Of a DNA stretch of 64,000 nt, positions 10,983 to 20,112 are shown in pieces. Source of the stretch: Candidatus Enterococcus willemsii (lineage in GTDB: Bacteria; Bacillota; Bacilli; Lactobacillales; Enterococcaceae); assembly GCF_009933335.1 (NCBI RefSeq), contig NZ_MAEL01000054.1, forward strand, positions 186,001 through 250,000. The letters are read 5' to 3'. Position numbers and translations under genes: made by a program. The notes below the pieces were generated by a model. It saw only the letters and a list, made by a program, of their open reading frames with translations, made no database searches and had not been told where the DNA came from. Numbering within the stretch: position 1 is the stretch's first letter; each line of letters starts with the position of its first letter.

Positions 10983-11551
10983 TTGGATGAGAGTCATCAC
11001 ACCTATTTTTGGTGAGTTTCTAATTTTTCACAGGAATGTTCATTTTTTTTCAGGAAAAAAAGGTGGGTGTCTAAAAAATTACTGAATAGTCGTTAAAAAA
11101 GTAACACACTTTAATAGGGAGTTTATTGAAAATAAACGTAGAATTTTGGACTAGCTGACTACTTTATTGCTTATTTTGAATAAGGTGAACAGTGAAAGGC
11201 GTTGTTCTTATAGTGTTAATGGCTCCTTATTTTTAATAAGTTATTAAAAAAAGCAAAAACAGAAATACAAAAAAAGATTTTTCAATCCGTATAAAACATT
11301 TCATTATATAACAGGGTTTCTATCCTGTTATATAATAATAAAAAAATGAGAAAAGAAAAAAATTTTTTTCTAAAATAGAAAAAAGCTTGATAAAACGCGG
11401 TTAAATTTGATATGTTTTTTTTTAAAATAACATTTTTTTGATTAGAAATTTAAAAATAAAACTAGTAATTCTCAAAAAATTGGTTTATAATAGAAACAGA
11501 AGTGAAACAAATGATTCTTCTGTTTTAAATTTTAAAAAGGAGTGATACACG
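10983..11551. other. Long AT-rich intergenic region upstream of spx
   Basis: This 569-bp stretch contains no convincing gene. It is very AT-rich with many A and T tracts. It holds a perfect 12-bp inverted repeat (11304–11315 with 11324–11335, 8-nt loop) and a TATAAT (11486–11491) with a weak -35, about 60 bp before the spx start. The length suggests several promoters and regulator sites for spx, which is stress-controlled in related bacteria, but no operator can be assigned. Confidence 0.5.
11304..11335. repeat. Perfect 12-bp inverted repeat in the spx upstream region
   Basis: The arms TTATATAACAGG and CCTGTTATATAA are separated by 8 nt. It lacks a strong T-run, so it may be a regulator site, an RNA hairpin or a weak terminator. 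Confidence 0.6.
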
Positions 11552-11950
11552 TTGTTGACACTATATACTTCCCCAAGTTGCACGTCATGTAGAAAAGCTC
11601 GTGCTTGGCTACAAGAGCATCAAATTTCTTTCGTAGAGCGAAATATTTTCTCTGAACCTTTAAATATTTCCGAATTGAAATCAATTCTACAAATGACGGA
11701 AGATGGTACCGAAGAGATTATTTCGACCCGTTCCAAAGTTTTCCAAAAGTTAAACATGGATTTAGATGAACTGCCACTAAAAGATTTATTAACGCTTGTC
11801 CAAGAAAACCCTGGCTTGTTACGTCGACCAATTATGATTGACGAGAAACGCTTGCAAGTAGGATTTAATGAAGATGAAATTCGTCGCTTTTTACCACGCG
11901 ATGTACGTCAATTAGAATTACGTCAAGCACAGTTGATGGCCGGATTATAA
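11552..11950 (+). CDS. spx: Transcriptional regulator Spx (ArsC-like, thiol stress)
   Basis: The 132-aa ArsC-family protein has the redox switch C10-x-x-C13 (SPSCTSC), the conserved arginines ([13 protein letters not shown] near the C-terminus) and the expected length. Spx binds the RNA polymerase alpha C-terminal domain and redirects transcription during disulfide stress; ClpXP degrades it with the adaptor SpxH. The start is TTG, nine bases after AAAAAGGAG, and gives [10 protein letters not shown] as in other enterococci. A gene for the matching adaptor (spxH) lies about 9 kb downstream in this window. Confidence 0.95.
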   Translation: MLTLYTSPSCTSCRKARAWLQEHQISFVERNIFSEPLNISELKSILQMTEDGTEEIISTRSKVFQKLNMDLDELPLKDLLTLVQENPGLLRRPIMIDEKRLQVGFNEDEIRRFLPRDVRQLELRQAQLMAGL

Positions 11951-11963
11951 AATAATACTTACT

Positions 11964-12000
11964 GAGTCGGACTGACTAAAAGTTCGGCTCTTTACTTTTT
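11964..12000 (+). terminator. Terminator after spx
   Basis: GAGTCGGA (11964–11971) pairs with TTCGGCTC (11983–11990) with G·T pairs and is followed by a T-rich tract. Confidence 0.7.
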
Positions 12001-12053
12001 CATTAAGAAAAAGTGGAATCAACCAGTCAAAGTGTCTTTGTAACGTTTTTCTC

Positions 12054-12081
12054 TTTACATTTTTGTCGCATCCGTTACAAT
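12054..12081 (+). promoter_or_regulatory. Promoter of mecA
   Basis: TTTACA (12054–12059), a 16-bp spacer and TACAAT (12076–12081) lie 37 bp before the mecA ATG. Confidence 0.6.
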
Positions 12082-12118
12082 ATAGCTATAGTATCAAAAT
12101 AAGTGAGGTGTAGCTAAT

Positions 12119-12826
12119 ATGGAAATGGAACATATTAATGAAAATACAATTCGTGTATTAATTAAAAGCGAAGATTTAGCTGCTAGAGGGATCACTTTTT
12201 TAGACTTATTGGGAAATCAAAAAGAAGTTGAAAGTTTCTTCTATAGTATTTTAGAAGAAGTTGACGTTGATGATGAATTCAAAGGAAGCGAAGCAGTTAC
12301 TTTCCAAGTAATGCCTAAAGGTGATGGCTTGGAATTGTTTATTAGCAAGAATGCTTCACTTGAAAACATAAATCCTTATGATGTGTATGGTGATTATTAC
12401 TCGCCAGAAGAAATTACGAACTGGCTAAAAAATGAAGACCCAGAATCTTATGAAGGATATTCTCAAGAGGAGTTAATGGAATGGTTTAAAGAACCGCTTC
12501 CTACTAAAAAAGAACAACCAAAAGAACCCGTTGTTAAACGAGATCTTGTCTTAGAATTAGGCACATTTGAAGGTATGGTTCAATTGTCTGCACAAGTTCA
12601 AGTAGAAAATAGTATAACAAATCTTTATTTAATGAATAATCGTTACTTTTTAACTGTACAATTCTTAGAAGAATGGGTAACAGATAAGCAAATCGAAAAC
12701 CAAGTAGCTATTTTAACTGAATTTGGTCGTAAGAGTACAGTTACAGCAGAAGTTCTTGCTGAACATGGTGAGCTAATTATGGAAAATGATGCAATCGGCA
12801 TGACACGAAGATATTTTGAAGAATAA
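12119..12826 (+). CDS. mecA: Adaptor protein MecA (ClpC adaptor, competence/proteolysis)
   Basis: The 235-aa protein begins MEMEHINENTIRVLIKSEDL, the signature of the MecA N-terminal substrate-binding domain. An acidic linker (about 85–140) leads to a C-terminal domain (about 145–235) that docks on ClpC. MecA delivers substrates, in Bacillus ComK, to ClpCP. The adjacent coiA and the nearby spx give the expected genomic setting. The ATG has GTGAGGTG upstream. A very stable bidirectional terminator follows the stop. Confidence 0.93.
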   Translation: MEMEHINENTIRVLIKSEDLAARGITFLDLLGNQKEVESFFYSILEEVDVDDEFKGSEAVTFQVMPKGDGLELFISKNASLENINPYDVYGDYYSPEEITNWLKNEDPESYEGYSQEELMEWFKEPLPTKKEQPKEPVVKRDLVLELGTFEGMVQLSAQVQVENSITNLYLMNNRYFLTVQFLEEWVTDKQIENQVAILTEFGRKSTVTAEVLAEHGELIMENDAIGMTRRYFEE

Positions 12827-12840
12827 AATTGCTTAAAAAA

Positions 12841-12883
12841 TAAATCCCCCGCATGGATGAGTTTCATTCATGCGGGGGATTTA
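12841..12883. terminator. Bidirectional terminator between mecA and the convergent hypothetical gene
   Basis: A perfect 15-bp GC-rich stem TAAATCCCCCGCATG pairs with CATGCGGGGGATTTA. It is A-rich on one side and T-rich on the other, so it serves both converging genes. Confidence 0.9.
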
Positions 12884-12884
12884 C

Positions 12885-13190
12885 TTATTCATCAAATATC
12901 GTTATCTCTTTTGTCGTTGCATTGATTCTTAGAAAATCATAGCCGTCGAAGAATGAATCAACCATCACTGAATCATGGAAGATACGAATGAACATGGTTT
13001 GATTTGTATAGCGATTGTATTTTTCTACTGAAATAGTAATCAAGTCTTCCTCATTTTTTTCTGATGAGGCGTAGATACTATCATACAATTCTTCAGGAAC
13101 GGTGAGTTTCCACCCATCGATTAGTTCAATAGAATAGTATAAAGGTGTGTATTTATTTTTAGAAAATCGATTCGTCAAAAAAGTCCGCAT
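12885..13190 (-). CDS. Hypothetical protein, paralogue-like to its upstream neighbour
   Basis: I do not recognise this 101-aa protein. I chose the ATG at 13190 (MRTFLTNRFSK), nine bases after AGAGG, although the frame stays open to 13238. It overlaps the upstream gene by 32 bp, so the two are translationally coupled. The central YSIELIDGWKLTVP, a following acidic stretch and the C-terminal TTKEITIF align by eye with YSLDYGWKILIP and TKKKEVII of the upstream protein. They are therefore probably diverged tandem duplicates with a beta-rich fold. No signal peptide or membrane segment is visible. Confidence 0.6.
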   Translation of the reverse strand: MRTFLTNRFSKNKYTPLYYSIELIDGWKLTVPEELYDSIYASSEKNEEDLITISVEKYNRYTNQTMFIRIFHDSVMVDSFFDGYDFLRINATTKEITIFDE

Positions 13191-13608
13191 GTCTATCATC
13201 CTCTTCCTCATTTTCGTCATCGGTATCCAAATTTTCAACTGGCTCTGTTGGAAGCCAATATTTTTCTTTCAGCCAGATAATTACTTCTTTTTTCTTCGTA
13301 TTGGTCTGTACAGCTAGAAAAGTAAGGGGAAACGGACCTAAGTCAATTTCTTGATTGTCATAAGACAGCTTAAATTTTGTGTGCTTTGTTCGTAATGTTT
13401 GCAGAGTAAGTAAATAAATTCCGACTTCTTGGGTATGTTCATCGAACTCTTTTCTTTGTAAGAATTTAATATTTTCATCCTCTAGAAAGCTGGGAATGAG
13501 TATTTTCCAACCATAATCTAGCGAATATACTCTGAATTGGGCTTCTTCATTTTCGTTTATATAGGATTGTTTATCAGCAGCTAACCCTAAATATTTTCGC
13601 GTTTCCAT
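13159..13608 (-). CDS. Hypothetical protein, first gene of a two-gene minus-strand operon
   Basis: The 149-aa protein has no family I can name. It starts at an ATG preceded by a perfect AGGAGG (13614–13619), contains a GWKILIP block near residue 34, and ends in a strongly acidic tail (DTDDENEEEDD) before DFFDESIF. It is soluble by appearance. It is transcribed away from the gene at 13803. The pair of minus-strand genes interrupts the usual mecA–coiA neighbourhood, so it is an accessory insertion of unknown role. Confidence 0.65.
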   Translation of the reverse strand: METRKYLGLAADKQSYINENEEAQFRVYSLDYGWKILIPSFLEDENIKFLQRKEFDEHTQEVGIYLLTLQTLRTKHTKFKLSYDNQEIDLGPFPLTFLAVQTNTKKKEVIIWLKEKYWLPTEPVENLDTDDENEEEDDRHADFFDESIF

Positions 13609-13643
13609 CTGGACCTCCTTGTAAAAGCATTATTTTCTTGAAT

Positions 13644-13672
13644 ATCATAACATATATTTATTTTAGGATAAA
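13644..13672 (-). promoter_or_regulatory. Promoter of the two-gene hypothetical operon
   Basis: Read on the minus strand: TTTATC, 17-bp spacer, TATGAT, about 36 bp upstream of the ATG at 13608. Confidence 0.6.
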
Positions 13673-13802
13673 AAGATATGGGAAAATTGGAGGGAAAGTT
13701 CGCTTAAGTTCAATATTCAGTATGTACGATTATTCTGGTATGCAAGGCGAACCTTTTAGAATACAATGATGTAATAAATAGATGTTGAAGGAGAAGAATT
13801 AT

Positions 13803-14246
13803 ATGGCGCTGGATATGCAATTTGATCGTTTGATTTTAACAAAGGAAGTAGAATTTTACCAATTTTCGTACCGAGAAAGACCTTATGAAATTGTCGCGTA
13901 TTTATTACTTCAAGATGCGTTTAAACCAGCATCGAAAGAATTTGGATGGCAATTTTATGATTATGACTTTGAACCAAATGATAATCAAATCTTTGTTAAA
14001 ATTGGCACGTTGCATGAACTTTCTGATGTGGAACGTGAATATCTGTTGTCTTTTACCGATGGATTATTACGTTTTAAACCTAGTATTAATTATGTCGTAG
14101 ATTTTTTTAAGATGGATTTCGACATCGAATGGGATTATCCAAAAGATGAAGGATTTTTAGAGTTCGTTGATAAAATAAATAGCATTTTTAAAACAACTAT
14201 TGCATTAACAAATGTTCAATCTATTAATAATCTTGTACAAGAATAA
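13803..14246 (+). CDS. Hypothetical protein between mecA and coiA
   Basis: This 147-aa acidic, aromatic-rich soluble protein is not recognised. ATG 13803 is chosen because GAAGGAG sits nine bases upstream; an in-frame ATG at 13782 has no ribosome site. The sequence (for example FGWQFYDYDFEPNDNQIF and WDYPKDEGFLEFV) suggests a compact alpha/beta protein but gives no catalytic motif. It is divergent from the two hypothetical genes on the other strand and 60 bp upstream of coiA. It could be part of the same insertion or a bacteriocin/toxin-immunity-like pair, but nothing here proves that. Confidence 0.6.
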   Translation: MALDMQFDRLILTKEVEFYQFSYRERPYEIVAYLLLQDAFKPASKEFGWQFYDYDFEPNDNQIFVKIGTLHELSDVEREYLLSFTDGLLRFKPSINYVVDFFKMDFDIEWDYPKDEGFLEFVDKINSIFKTTIALTNVQSINNLVQE

Positions 14247-14306
14247 TATAAGCGGTAGATAAAAAAATTTTCTCACTTTTTACGTAATTAATAATGAGGT
14301 GAGAGT

Positions 14307-15266
14307 ATGCTAGTTGCAGAAACAAAAGCCGGAATCAAAGTATATGCAGATAAGTGTAAAGGTAAAGTAGAAGCTATTTGTCCAAGTTGCAAAGCACCTG
14401 TTCGATTAAAGCATGGGAAAATTAAGATTCCACATTTTGCTCATGTTGCCTACACAGGTTGTGCTTATTTTAGTGAGGGTGAAACATTGGAACATTTGAT
14501 GAATAAACAAATGTTGCTTACTTGGAGTGGGAGTGGACAATTGGAAGCTTATTTACCGGAACTGCAGCAACGTCCAGATTTACTAATTAACCGTGTGGCA
14601 GTTGAAATTCAATGTTCGCCACTTTCCCTTACAAGATTAATTGAACGTACCAAAAATTATCAAAATCATCACTATCAACCGTGGTGGTTAGTGGGCCAAA
14701 AGTTGACACCACGTAAACGCTGGAGTCACTTGCAAAAAGCGTTTAGTTATTATGATTTTAAGAAAGGGTGTCATTTATGGGTAATAGCGAATCAACAAAA
14801 AGAAATTCAATTGTTTTATCACATTCGTTGGCATTTTCAATTGGGGTATTTTTTTCAAAAGAAGCGCTGGCGTTTTATGGAGTCACCATTAGCTCAAGTT
14901 TTTTTATTTGAACCTGATAGATCAGATTATCATTGGGAAGTCAGTGCGTATCGCTATACGATTCAGAAAAAATTATTTCAAGGAAATGAAAAAATACAAG
15001 AAATACAGGAACAAATCTACCGATTAAAAGGAAATATTCAAACCTTACCTGAATGGTGTTATAGTGCTAGTGAGTTTTTCTTTTATTTTGAAGATTTGTT
15101 ATTGTTTCTGCGCTATTGCGTGACTGTCTCAGCCAACTTTCACCAATGGCTGGACAGGATAAAAAGCATTGATTTTTCCTGGTATTTTCCTTTAGTTTCC
15201 CAAAAAGAAATTCTTAGAGCTGTTTATGATGAGAGTTGCTTTTTACAAGAAAGCAGTAATTTTTAG
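14307..15266 (+). CDS. coiA: Competence protein CoiA-like nuclease
   Basis: The 319-aa protein has the CoiA N-terminal zinc-binding region (CPSCKAPVRLKHGKIKIPHFAH, residues about 25–47) and the nuclease-like core RPDLLINRVAVEIQCSPLS (about 91–109) with the D…ExQ residues of the PD-(D/E)xK fold. CoiA acts with RecA and DprA on incoming DNA in naturally transformable relatives. The ATG has GAGGTGAGAG upstream. The mecA–coiA–pepF order is conserved in lactic acid bacteria. The gene looks intact, although whether the host is transformable is unknown. Confidence 0.9.
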   Translation: MLVAETKAGIKVYADKCKGKVEAICPSCKAPVRLKHGKIKIPHFAHVAYTGCAYFSEGETLEHLMNKQMLLTWSGSGQLEAYLPELQQRPDLLINRVAVEIQCSPLSLTRLIERTKNYQNHHYQPWWLVGQKLTPRKRWSHLQKAFSYYDFKKGCHLWVIANQQKEIQLFYHIRWHFQLGYFFQKKRWRFMESPLAQVFLFEPDRSDYHWEVSAYRYTIQKKLFQGNEKIQEIQEQIYRLKGNIQTLPEWCYSASEFFFYFEDLLLFLRYCVTVSANFHQWLDRIKSIDFSWYFPLVSQKEILRAVYDESCFLQESSNF

Positions 15267-15325
15267 TGTGGTGAACAAAAAAAGTATGATACACTTGCTT
15301 TATTGAAAAGTAGGAGGAATGAGTT

Positions 15326-17143
15326 ATGTCTGAAACGAAACAGTTACCATTACGTGAAGAAGTTGCTACATCAGTGACTTGGGATTTAACCAAAATTTTT
15401 GCTGATGATGCCGCTTTTGAAGAGGCTTTTAAAGAAGTCCAAACGGAGTTAACAAAAGCTGACACCTATAAAGGAACTTTGAAAAACGGCGGAGCAGCTT
15501 TTCTGGAAGCCTTAGAATTTATTTTAGATGTTTCTCGTAAATTAGAAACGCTCTATGTTTATAGCCACTTGAAAAATGATCAAGATACAGCAAATACGAC
15601 TTATCAAGGATTGTATGCGCGTGCAAGCAGTTTGTTAGCTCAAACAAGCGAAGCTATTTCTTGGTTTGAGCCAGAATTACTAACATTAGATGATGCGACA
15701 ATTTGGGGATATTTTGACGAAGTTCCCGCATTAGAAGTGTACCGTCATTTTGTACAACAAACAGTTGATAACCGTGCGCACGTATTACCAGCAGAACAAG
15801 AAGCATTGTTAGCCGGTGCGGGGGAGATTTTCAGCTCAGCTAGCAATACATTTTCTGTGTTAAATAATGCAGATTTAGTTTTCCCAACCATTGAAGGTGA
15901 AAATGGCGAAAGTGTCCAATTGTCTCATGGGTTGTATGGACAATTGCTAGAAAGTACTGACCGACGCGTAAGAGAAGCTGCGTTCAAGGGTTTATATAGT
16001 GTTTATGAGCAATTTAGAAATACCTTTGCGTCGACGCTAAGTACAAATATTAAAGCTCATAATTATCGAGCAAAAATTCGTAAATACAATTCAGCACGTG
16101 AAGCGGCATTAAGCAATAATCATATTCCAGAAAGTGTTTATGATACCTTAGTTGCAGTCGTTAATAAAAATTTACCATTGCTACATCGTTATATGGAATT
16201 GCGCAAACGTCTGTTAAAAGTTGATGAATTGCATATGTATGATGTGTATACGCCTTTATTAGGTGAAGCGCCAATCAGTTATACTTATGATGAAGCTGTG
16301 AATAAAGCGATTGAAGCTTTAGCACCAATGGGAGAAGAATATTTAACAGTCGTAAAAGAAGCTTTTAACAATCGTTGGATTGATGTAGTGGAGAATAAAG
16401 GGAAGCGTAGCGGAGCCTATTCTTCAGGTGCGTATGATACGTTACCTTACATTTTAATGAATTGGCATGATACGTTGGACCAATTATATACTCTGGTTCA
16501 TGAAATGGGGCATAGTGTTCATAGTTACTTTACACGTAAAAACCAACCATATGTGTATGGCGACTACTCAATTTTTCTAGCTGAGATTGCTTCGACAACA
16601 AATGAAAACATCTTGACCGAGCATTTATTGGAAACTGAAACGGATCCTCGTGTGCGTGCATATGTATTGAATCATTATTTAGATGGCTTTAAAGGAACAG
16701 TTTTCCGTCAAACACAATTTGCCGAGTTTGAACATTTTATGCATGTAGAAGATGCAAAAGGTACACCATTAACAAGTGAATTTTTAAGTGAGAGTTACGG
16801 TGAGTTGAATCGAAAATATTATGGAAAAGCATTAGCCGATGATCCGGAAATTCGTTTGGAATGGTCACGTATTCCACATTTCTACTACAACTATTATGTT
16901 TTCCAATATTCAACTGGTTTTTCTGCGGCTTCCGCTTTAGCAAACAAAATTTTGCATGAAGGATCAGATGCTCTAACAAATTATTTAAACTACTTAAAAT
17001 CAGGTAGCAGTGATTATCCAATTGAAGTCATGAAAAAAGCTGGCGTGGATATGACCCAAGCAACTTATTTAGAAGATGCAATGGCAGTCTTTGAAGAACG
17101 CTTGAATGAACTAGAATCACTGGTTGCTGAATTAGAAAACTAA
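15326..17143 (+). CDS. pepF: Oligoendopeptidase F (M3 metallopeptidase)
   Basis: The 605-aa protein has the zinc motif HEMGH (His392–His396) and a downstream glutamate in FLAEIAST, as in M3B peptidases. The length matches PepF. It cuts short peptides of roughly 7–17 residues in the cytoplasm. The ATG follows a GTAGGAGG site. The position after coiA reproduces the conserved gene order and may allow shared transcription. A terminator follows. Confidence 0.95.
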   Translation: MSETKQLPLREEVATSVTWDLTKIFADDAAFEEAFKEVQTELTKADTYKGTLKNGGAAFLEALEFILDVSRKLETLYVYSHLKNDQDTANTTYQGLYARASSLLAQTSEAISWFEPELLTLDDATIWGYFDEVPALEVYRHFVQQTVDNRAHVLPAEQEALLAGAGEIFSSASNTFSVLNNADLVFPTIEGENGESVQLSHGLYGQLLESTDRRVREAAFKGLYSVYEQFRNTFASTLSTNIKAHNYRAKIRKYNSAREAALSNNHIPESVYDTLVAVVNKNLPLLHRYMELRKRLLKVDELHMYDVYTPLLGEAPISYTYDEAVNKAIEALAPMGEEYLTVVKEAFNNRWIDVVENKGKRSGAYSSGAYDTLPYILMNWHDTLDQLYTLVHEMGHSVHSYFTRKNQPYVYGDYSIFLAEIASTTNENILTEHLLETETDPRVRAYVLNHYLDGFKGTVFRQTQFAEFEHFMHVEDAKGTPLTSEFLSESYGELNRKYYGKALADDPEIRLEWSRIPHFYYNYYVFQYSTGFSAASALANKILHEGSDALTNYLNYLKSGSSDYPIEVMKKAGVDMTQATYLEDAMAVFEERLNELESLVAELEN

Positions 17144-17149
17144 ACAAGG

Positions 17150-17178
17150 ATACTGTCTCTTTTAGAGGCAGTATTTTT
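17150..17178 (+). terminator. Terminator after pepF
   Basis: A 10-bp stem ATACTGTCTC/GAGGCAGTAT (one G·T) is followed by five T. Confidence 0.8.
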
Positions 17179-17241
17179 CTTTCTGAAAATTTTCTTGAAA
17201 GACCTATTTTTTAGCTGTATCATAAATAGGGAGATGATTGG

Positions 17242-18828
17242 ATGAATGAAGAAAGTGAATTAAAGAAGATTGATGGAACAAAAATGCAATTTATTGGCAA
17301 AGGGCTACTTGTCGGCTTGCTGTCGGGAGTTGTTGTGAGTTTTTTTCGCTTGTTGATTGAACAAATAAGTGAAAAAGTTGTTGCTGCTTATGTATTTTTA
17401 CGAGAAGAACCCCAATGGCTCATTCCTTGGATAATGGGATCTTTATTATTAGCACTTATTTTAGGTAAGTTGATTCAAAGTGAACCAAATATTAAAGGAA
17501 GTGGGATTCCGCAAGTAGAAGGCCAACTTCGAGGTCAACTATCTATTCATTGGTTTTCCGTTTTGTGGAAGAAATTTATTGGTGGGGTATTAGCAATTAG
17601 TTCTGGTTTGTTTCTAGGACGTGAAGGTCCTTCGATTCAATTAGGGGCTGTTGTGGCGCAAGGAATCAGTGAAAAAATGAAGCAAAGCAAGTCAGAAGAG
17701 AAAATTTTGATTTCTAGCGGTGCAAGTGCAGGGTTAGCAGCAGCTTTTAATGCTCCTATTGCTGGCTTATTATTTGTATTGGAAGAAGTACACCACTCAT
17801 TTTCACCATTACTTTGGTTAACTTCTTTTTCGGCTGCGATTACAGCTAATTTTGTTTCTCTTCATTTTTTTGGTTTAAAACCTGTTCTATATATCGGCGA
17901 GATACAAAATTTACCGTTGTCCTATTATTGGACGTTACCTATTTTAGGCGTGTTATTGGGGACTGCGGGTCGTATATACCAAAAAGTCTTACTTGCTTTA
18001 CCAAAATGGTATGGAAAAATTTCCTGTCTTTCTAGTAATTATTATAGCGTTGTTCCGCTGTTATTGATTATTCCTTTAGGGGTGTTTTTTCCTTATTTTT
18101 TAGGTGGTGGGAATCAAATTGTTTTTTATGTCTCGGTTTCATCGGTTAGTATTTGGCTTTTACTTGCTTTGTTTCTATTTCGATTTATTTTTTCGATGAT
18201 TTCATATGGTTCTAATTTACCTGGTGGGATTTTTTTGCCCATTTTGTCATTAGGTGCAATTTTAGGGACGATTTATGGGTTGTTTTTACACCAAGTACTA
18301 GGGATTGATGCGGACTTTATCAAAAACTTTTTAATTTTTTCAATGGCAGGCTATTTTGCGGCTATTGGAAAAGCCCCATTGACAGCGATTGTGTTAGTGA
18401 CTGAAATGGTGGGAAATTTGGCACAACTGATGTCGATAGGGATTGTAGTTTTGACTAGCTATATTGTTGCGGATTGTTTGGGGGCTAAACCCATTTATGA
18501 AACGTTATTAGATCGCCTGGTTCGACCAGATTTTGGTAAGATTTCGGGCAAGAAGACGGTTATGACCTATTCTGTCGCTCCTGGTGGTTTATTCGATGAA
18601 CAAATGATACGTGATATTAAATGGCCCCAAGAGATGTTGGTCACTTCCATTCGCCGAGGGGAAACAGAATTGTTAACACATGGTGATACGGTGATGTTAG
18701 GAGGCGATGGTTTACTTATTTTGACGGATGCTGGAATCGCACAGAAAATTCGGATGCAATTGCAACAAATGGAACAAGGAGATAGAGAAGAATTGTCACA
18801 TAAAGAAAAGCTAGCTGACTCTGATTAA
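17242..18828 (+). CDS. ClC-family chloride/proton antiporter with C-terminal TrkA_C domain
   Basis: The 528-aa protein has the ClC selectivity-filter motifs GSGIPQ (about 87–92) and GREGPSIQLG (about 125–134, with the external gating glutamate), plus GKAPLTAIVLVTEM near residue 376. It has about ten hydrophobic segments. The last 90 residues look like a TrkA_C ligand-binding domain, as in regulated bacterial ClC exchangers. It probably exchanges Cl- (or F-) for H+, helping acid or ion homeostasis. The start ATG follows GGGAGATGATTGG. The stop codon lies inside the loop of the bidirectional terminator. Confidence 0.92.
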   Translation: MNEESELKKIDGTKMQFIGKGLLVGLLSGVVVSFFRLLIEQISEKVVAAYVFLREEPQWLIPWIMGSLLLALILGKLIQSEPNIKGSGIPQVEGQLRGQLSIHWFSVLWKKFIGGVLAISSGLFLGREGPSIQLGAVVAQGISEKMKQSKSEEKILISSGASAGLAAAFNAPIAGLLFVLEEVHHSFSPLLWLTSFSAAITANFVSLHFFGLKPVLYIGEIQNLPLSYYWTLPILGVLLGTAGRIYQKVLLALPKWYGKISCLSSNYYSVVPLLLIIPLGVFFPYFLGGGNQIVFYVSVSSVSIWLLLALFLFRFIFSMISYGSNLPGGIFLPILSLGAILGTIYGLFLHQVLGIDADFIKNFLIFSMAGYFAAIGKAPLTAIVLVTEMVGNLAQLMSIGIVVLTSYIVADCLGAKPIYETLLDRLVRPDFGKISGKKTVMTYSVAPGGLFDEQMIRDIKWPQEMLVTSIRRGETELLTHGDTVMLGGDGLLILTDAGIAQKIRMQLQQMEQGDREELSHKEKLADSD

Positions 18829-18848
18829 CGAGTGAGCTAGCTTTTTTT
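18806..18848. terminator. Bidirectional terminator between the ClC gene and napA
   Basis: The arms AAAAGCTAGCTGACTC (18806–18821) and GAGTGAGCTAGCTTTT (18830–18845) pair with one mismatch. Runs of A and T flank the stem. It overlaps the ClC stop codon. Confidence 0.85.
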
Positions 18849-18858
18849 TAGTAAGGTG

Positions 18859-20004
18859 TTAATACACTTTTTTCGTAAAGTATTTTAAGAATAGTGGTGA
18901 AACAAGTGTACTAATTAAAACAATAATTACTAAAGGTGAATAATACTGTGGTTCAATCATATTGGATTGTTGACCGATTTGAATGATGATTAAGGCCATT
19001 TCACCACGAGAAATCATACCTGCACCGACCATTAATGCACTATTGTTTTCAAATCCAGCGAATTTTGATCCTAAGTACCCACCGACCAATTTTGAAGCAA
19101 TTGCAACAATTGTAAAGACAATAATGAAAAGTAAATGTTCAGAGAAGTTATCAAACGTGACTTCTAAGCCAACACTAACAAAGAAGACTGGGATAAAGAC
19201 TGAATAACCTAATGCTTCAACATTATGATAGACTTCGTGTTGCACTTTAGTTTGGCTGACAGCAATTCCTGCGAAAAAAGCACCAATGACAGAACTTAAA
19301 CCAACTAAATCAGCCAAGAAAGACATGCTTAAGCAGATGACTAAAGAAGTGATGATAATTGCTGAATTGGCAAATAATTTTTCAGCTAATTGCATTAAAT
19401 ATGGCGCAATCCATTTTACTAGTAAGAAAATTAAAATAAAGTAAAAGACTTGTTCCAATAAAATTAATGAAATAGGTCCATCAGTCGTTGTTTCTCCAGT
19501 AAAGAATGAGAGACTTAAGCTAAGTACTAGTACCACTAAAATATCATCGACGACAGAAGCACCTAAGATGGTGGAACCTTCTTTGGTATTCACGGCATTT
19601 AATTCTTTAAGAACTTCTACTGAGATACTAACTGAAGTTGCCGCTAAAATTAAACCGAAAAATAAAGCTTCTTTAAAATCAATTTGGAATAGTTCCCCAG
19701 TTCCCCACCCTAAAATAACAGGAAACACAATTCCTAACACAGCAACTAATAAACCTGGTTTAAAATACTTTCGTAAAAGAGATAAGTCACTTTCTAAGCC
19801 GGCAAGAAACATCAACAGAATAACGCCAATTTCAGAAAATTCGTGGACTAAGAGATCGGGATGAACCCAGTTCAATCCAGCAGTTCCTAGGATAACACCC
19901 ACTAATAATTGCCCAATCACAGAAGGAATACCCACTCGTCTTGAAAGATGTGAGCCTAAGGTAGTTGCTACTAAAATGAGGCATAATGTTCCAATAAATT
20001 CCAT
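18859..20004 (-). CDS. napA: Na+/H+ antiporter, NapA-type (CPA2 family)
   Basis: The 381-aa protein with about twelve membrane segments closely fits the Enterococcus hirae NapA antiporter (about 383 aa). The pair of ion-binding aspartates is present in GASVVDDILVVL (around residues 154–155), together with the inverted-repeat fold. It should expel Na+ (or Li+) in exchange for protons. The neighbouring ClC antiporter on the opposite strand converges on the shared terminator, forming an ion-homeostasis pair by position only. Confidence 0.88.
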   Translation of the reverse strand: MEFIGTLCLILVATTLGSHLSRRVGIPSVIGQLLVGVILGTAGLNWVHPDLLVHEFSEIGVILLMFLAGLESDLSLLRKYFKPGLLVAVLGIVFPVILGWGTGELFQIDFKEALFFGLILAATSVSISVEVLKELNAVNTKEGSTILGASVVDDILVVLVLSLSLSFFTGETTTDGPISLILLEQVFYFILIFLLVKWIAPYLMQLAEKLFANSAIIITSLVICLSMSFLADLVGLSSVIGAFFAGIAVSQTKVQHEVYHNVEALGYSVFIPVFFVSVGLEVTFDNFSEHLLFIIVFTIVAIASKLVGGYLGSKFAGFENNSALMVGAGMISRGEMALIIIQIGQQSNMIEPQYYSPLVIIVLISTLVSPLFLKYFTKKVY

Positions 20005-20080
20005 TTCTTCAAACCCTTCTTTTTTTATTATTAACTAAATAAGTTTACCATTTTTTTAGCATAAAAAGAAACTGATAGGC

Positions 20081-20112
20081 AAAAAACTGGAAAATCAGGA
20101 ATGATTTTCCAG
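20081..20112 (-). terminator. Terminator of the spxH gene (minus strand)
   Basis: CTGGAAAATCA pairs with TGATTTTCCAG with a 4-nt loop. On the minus strand a run of six U follows. The stem includes the spxH stop codon. Confidence 0.8.

Noticed and set aside
19568-19864. 98-codon plus-strand frame opposite napA
   Set aside because: It is an antisense shadow with no ribosome site, and its composition mirrors the membrane helices of NapA.
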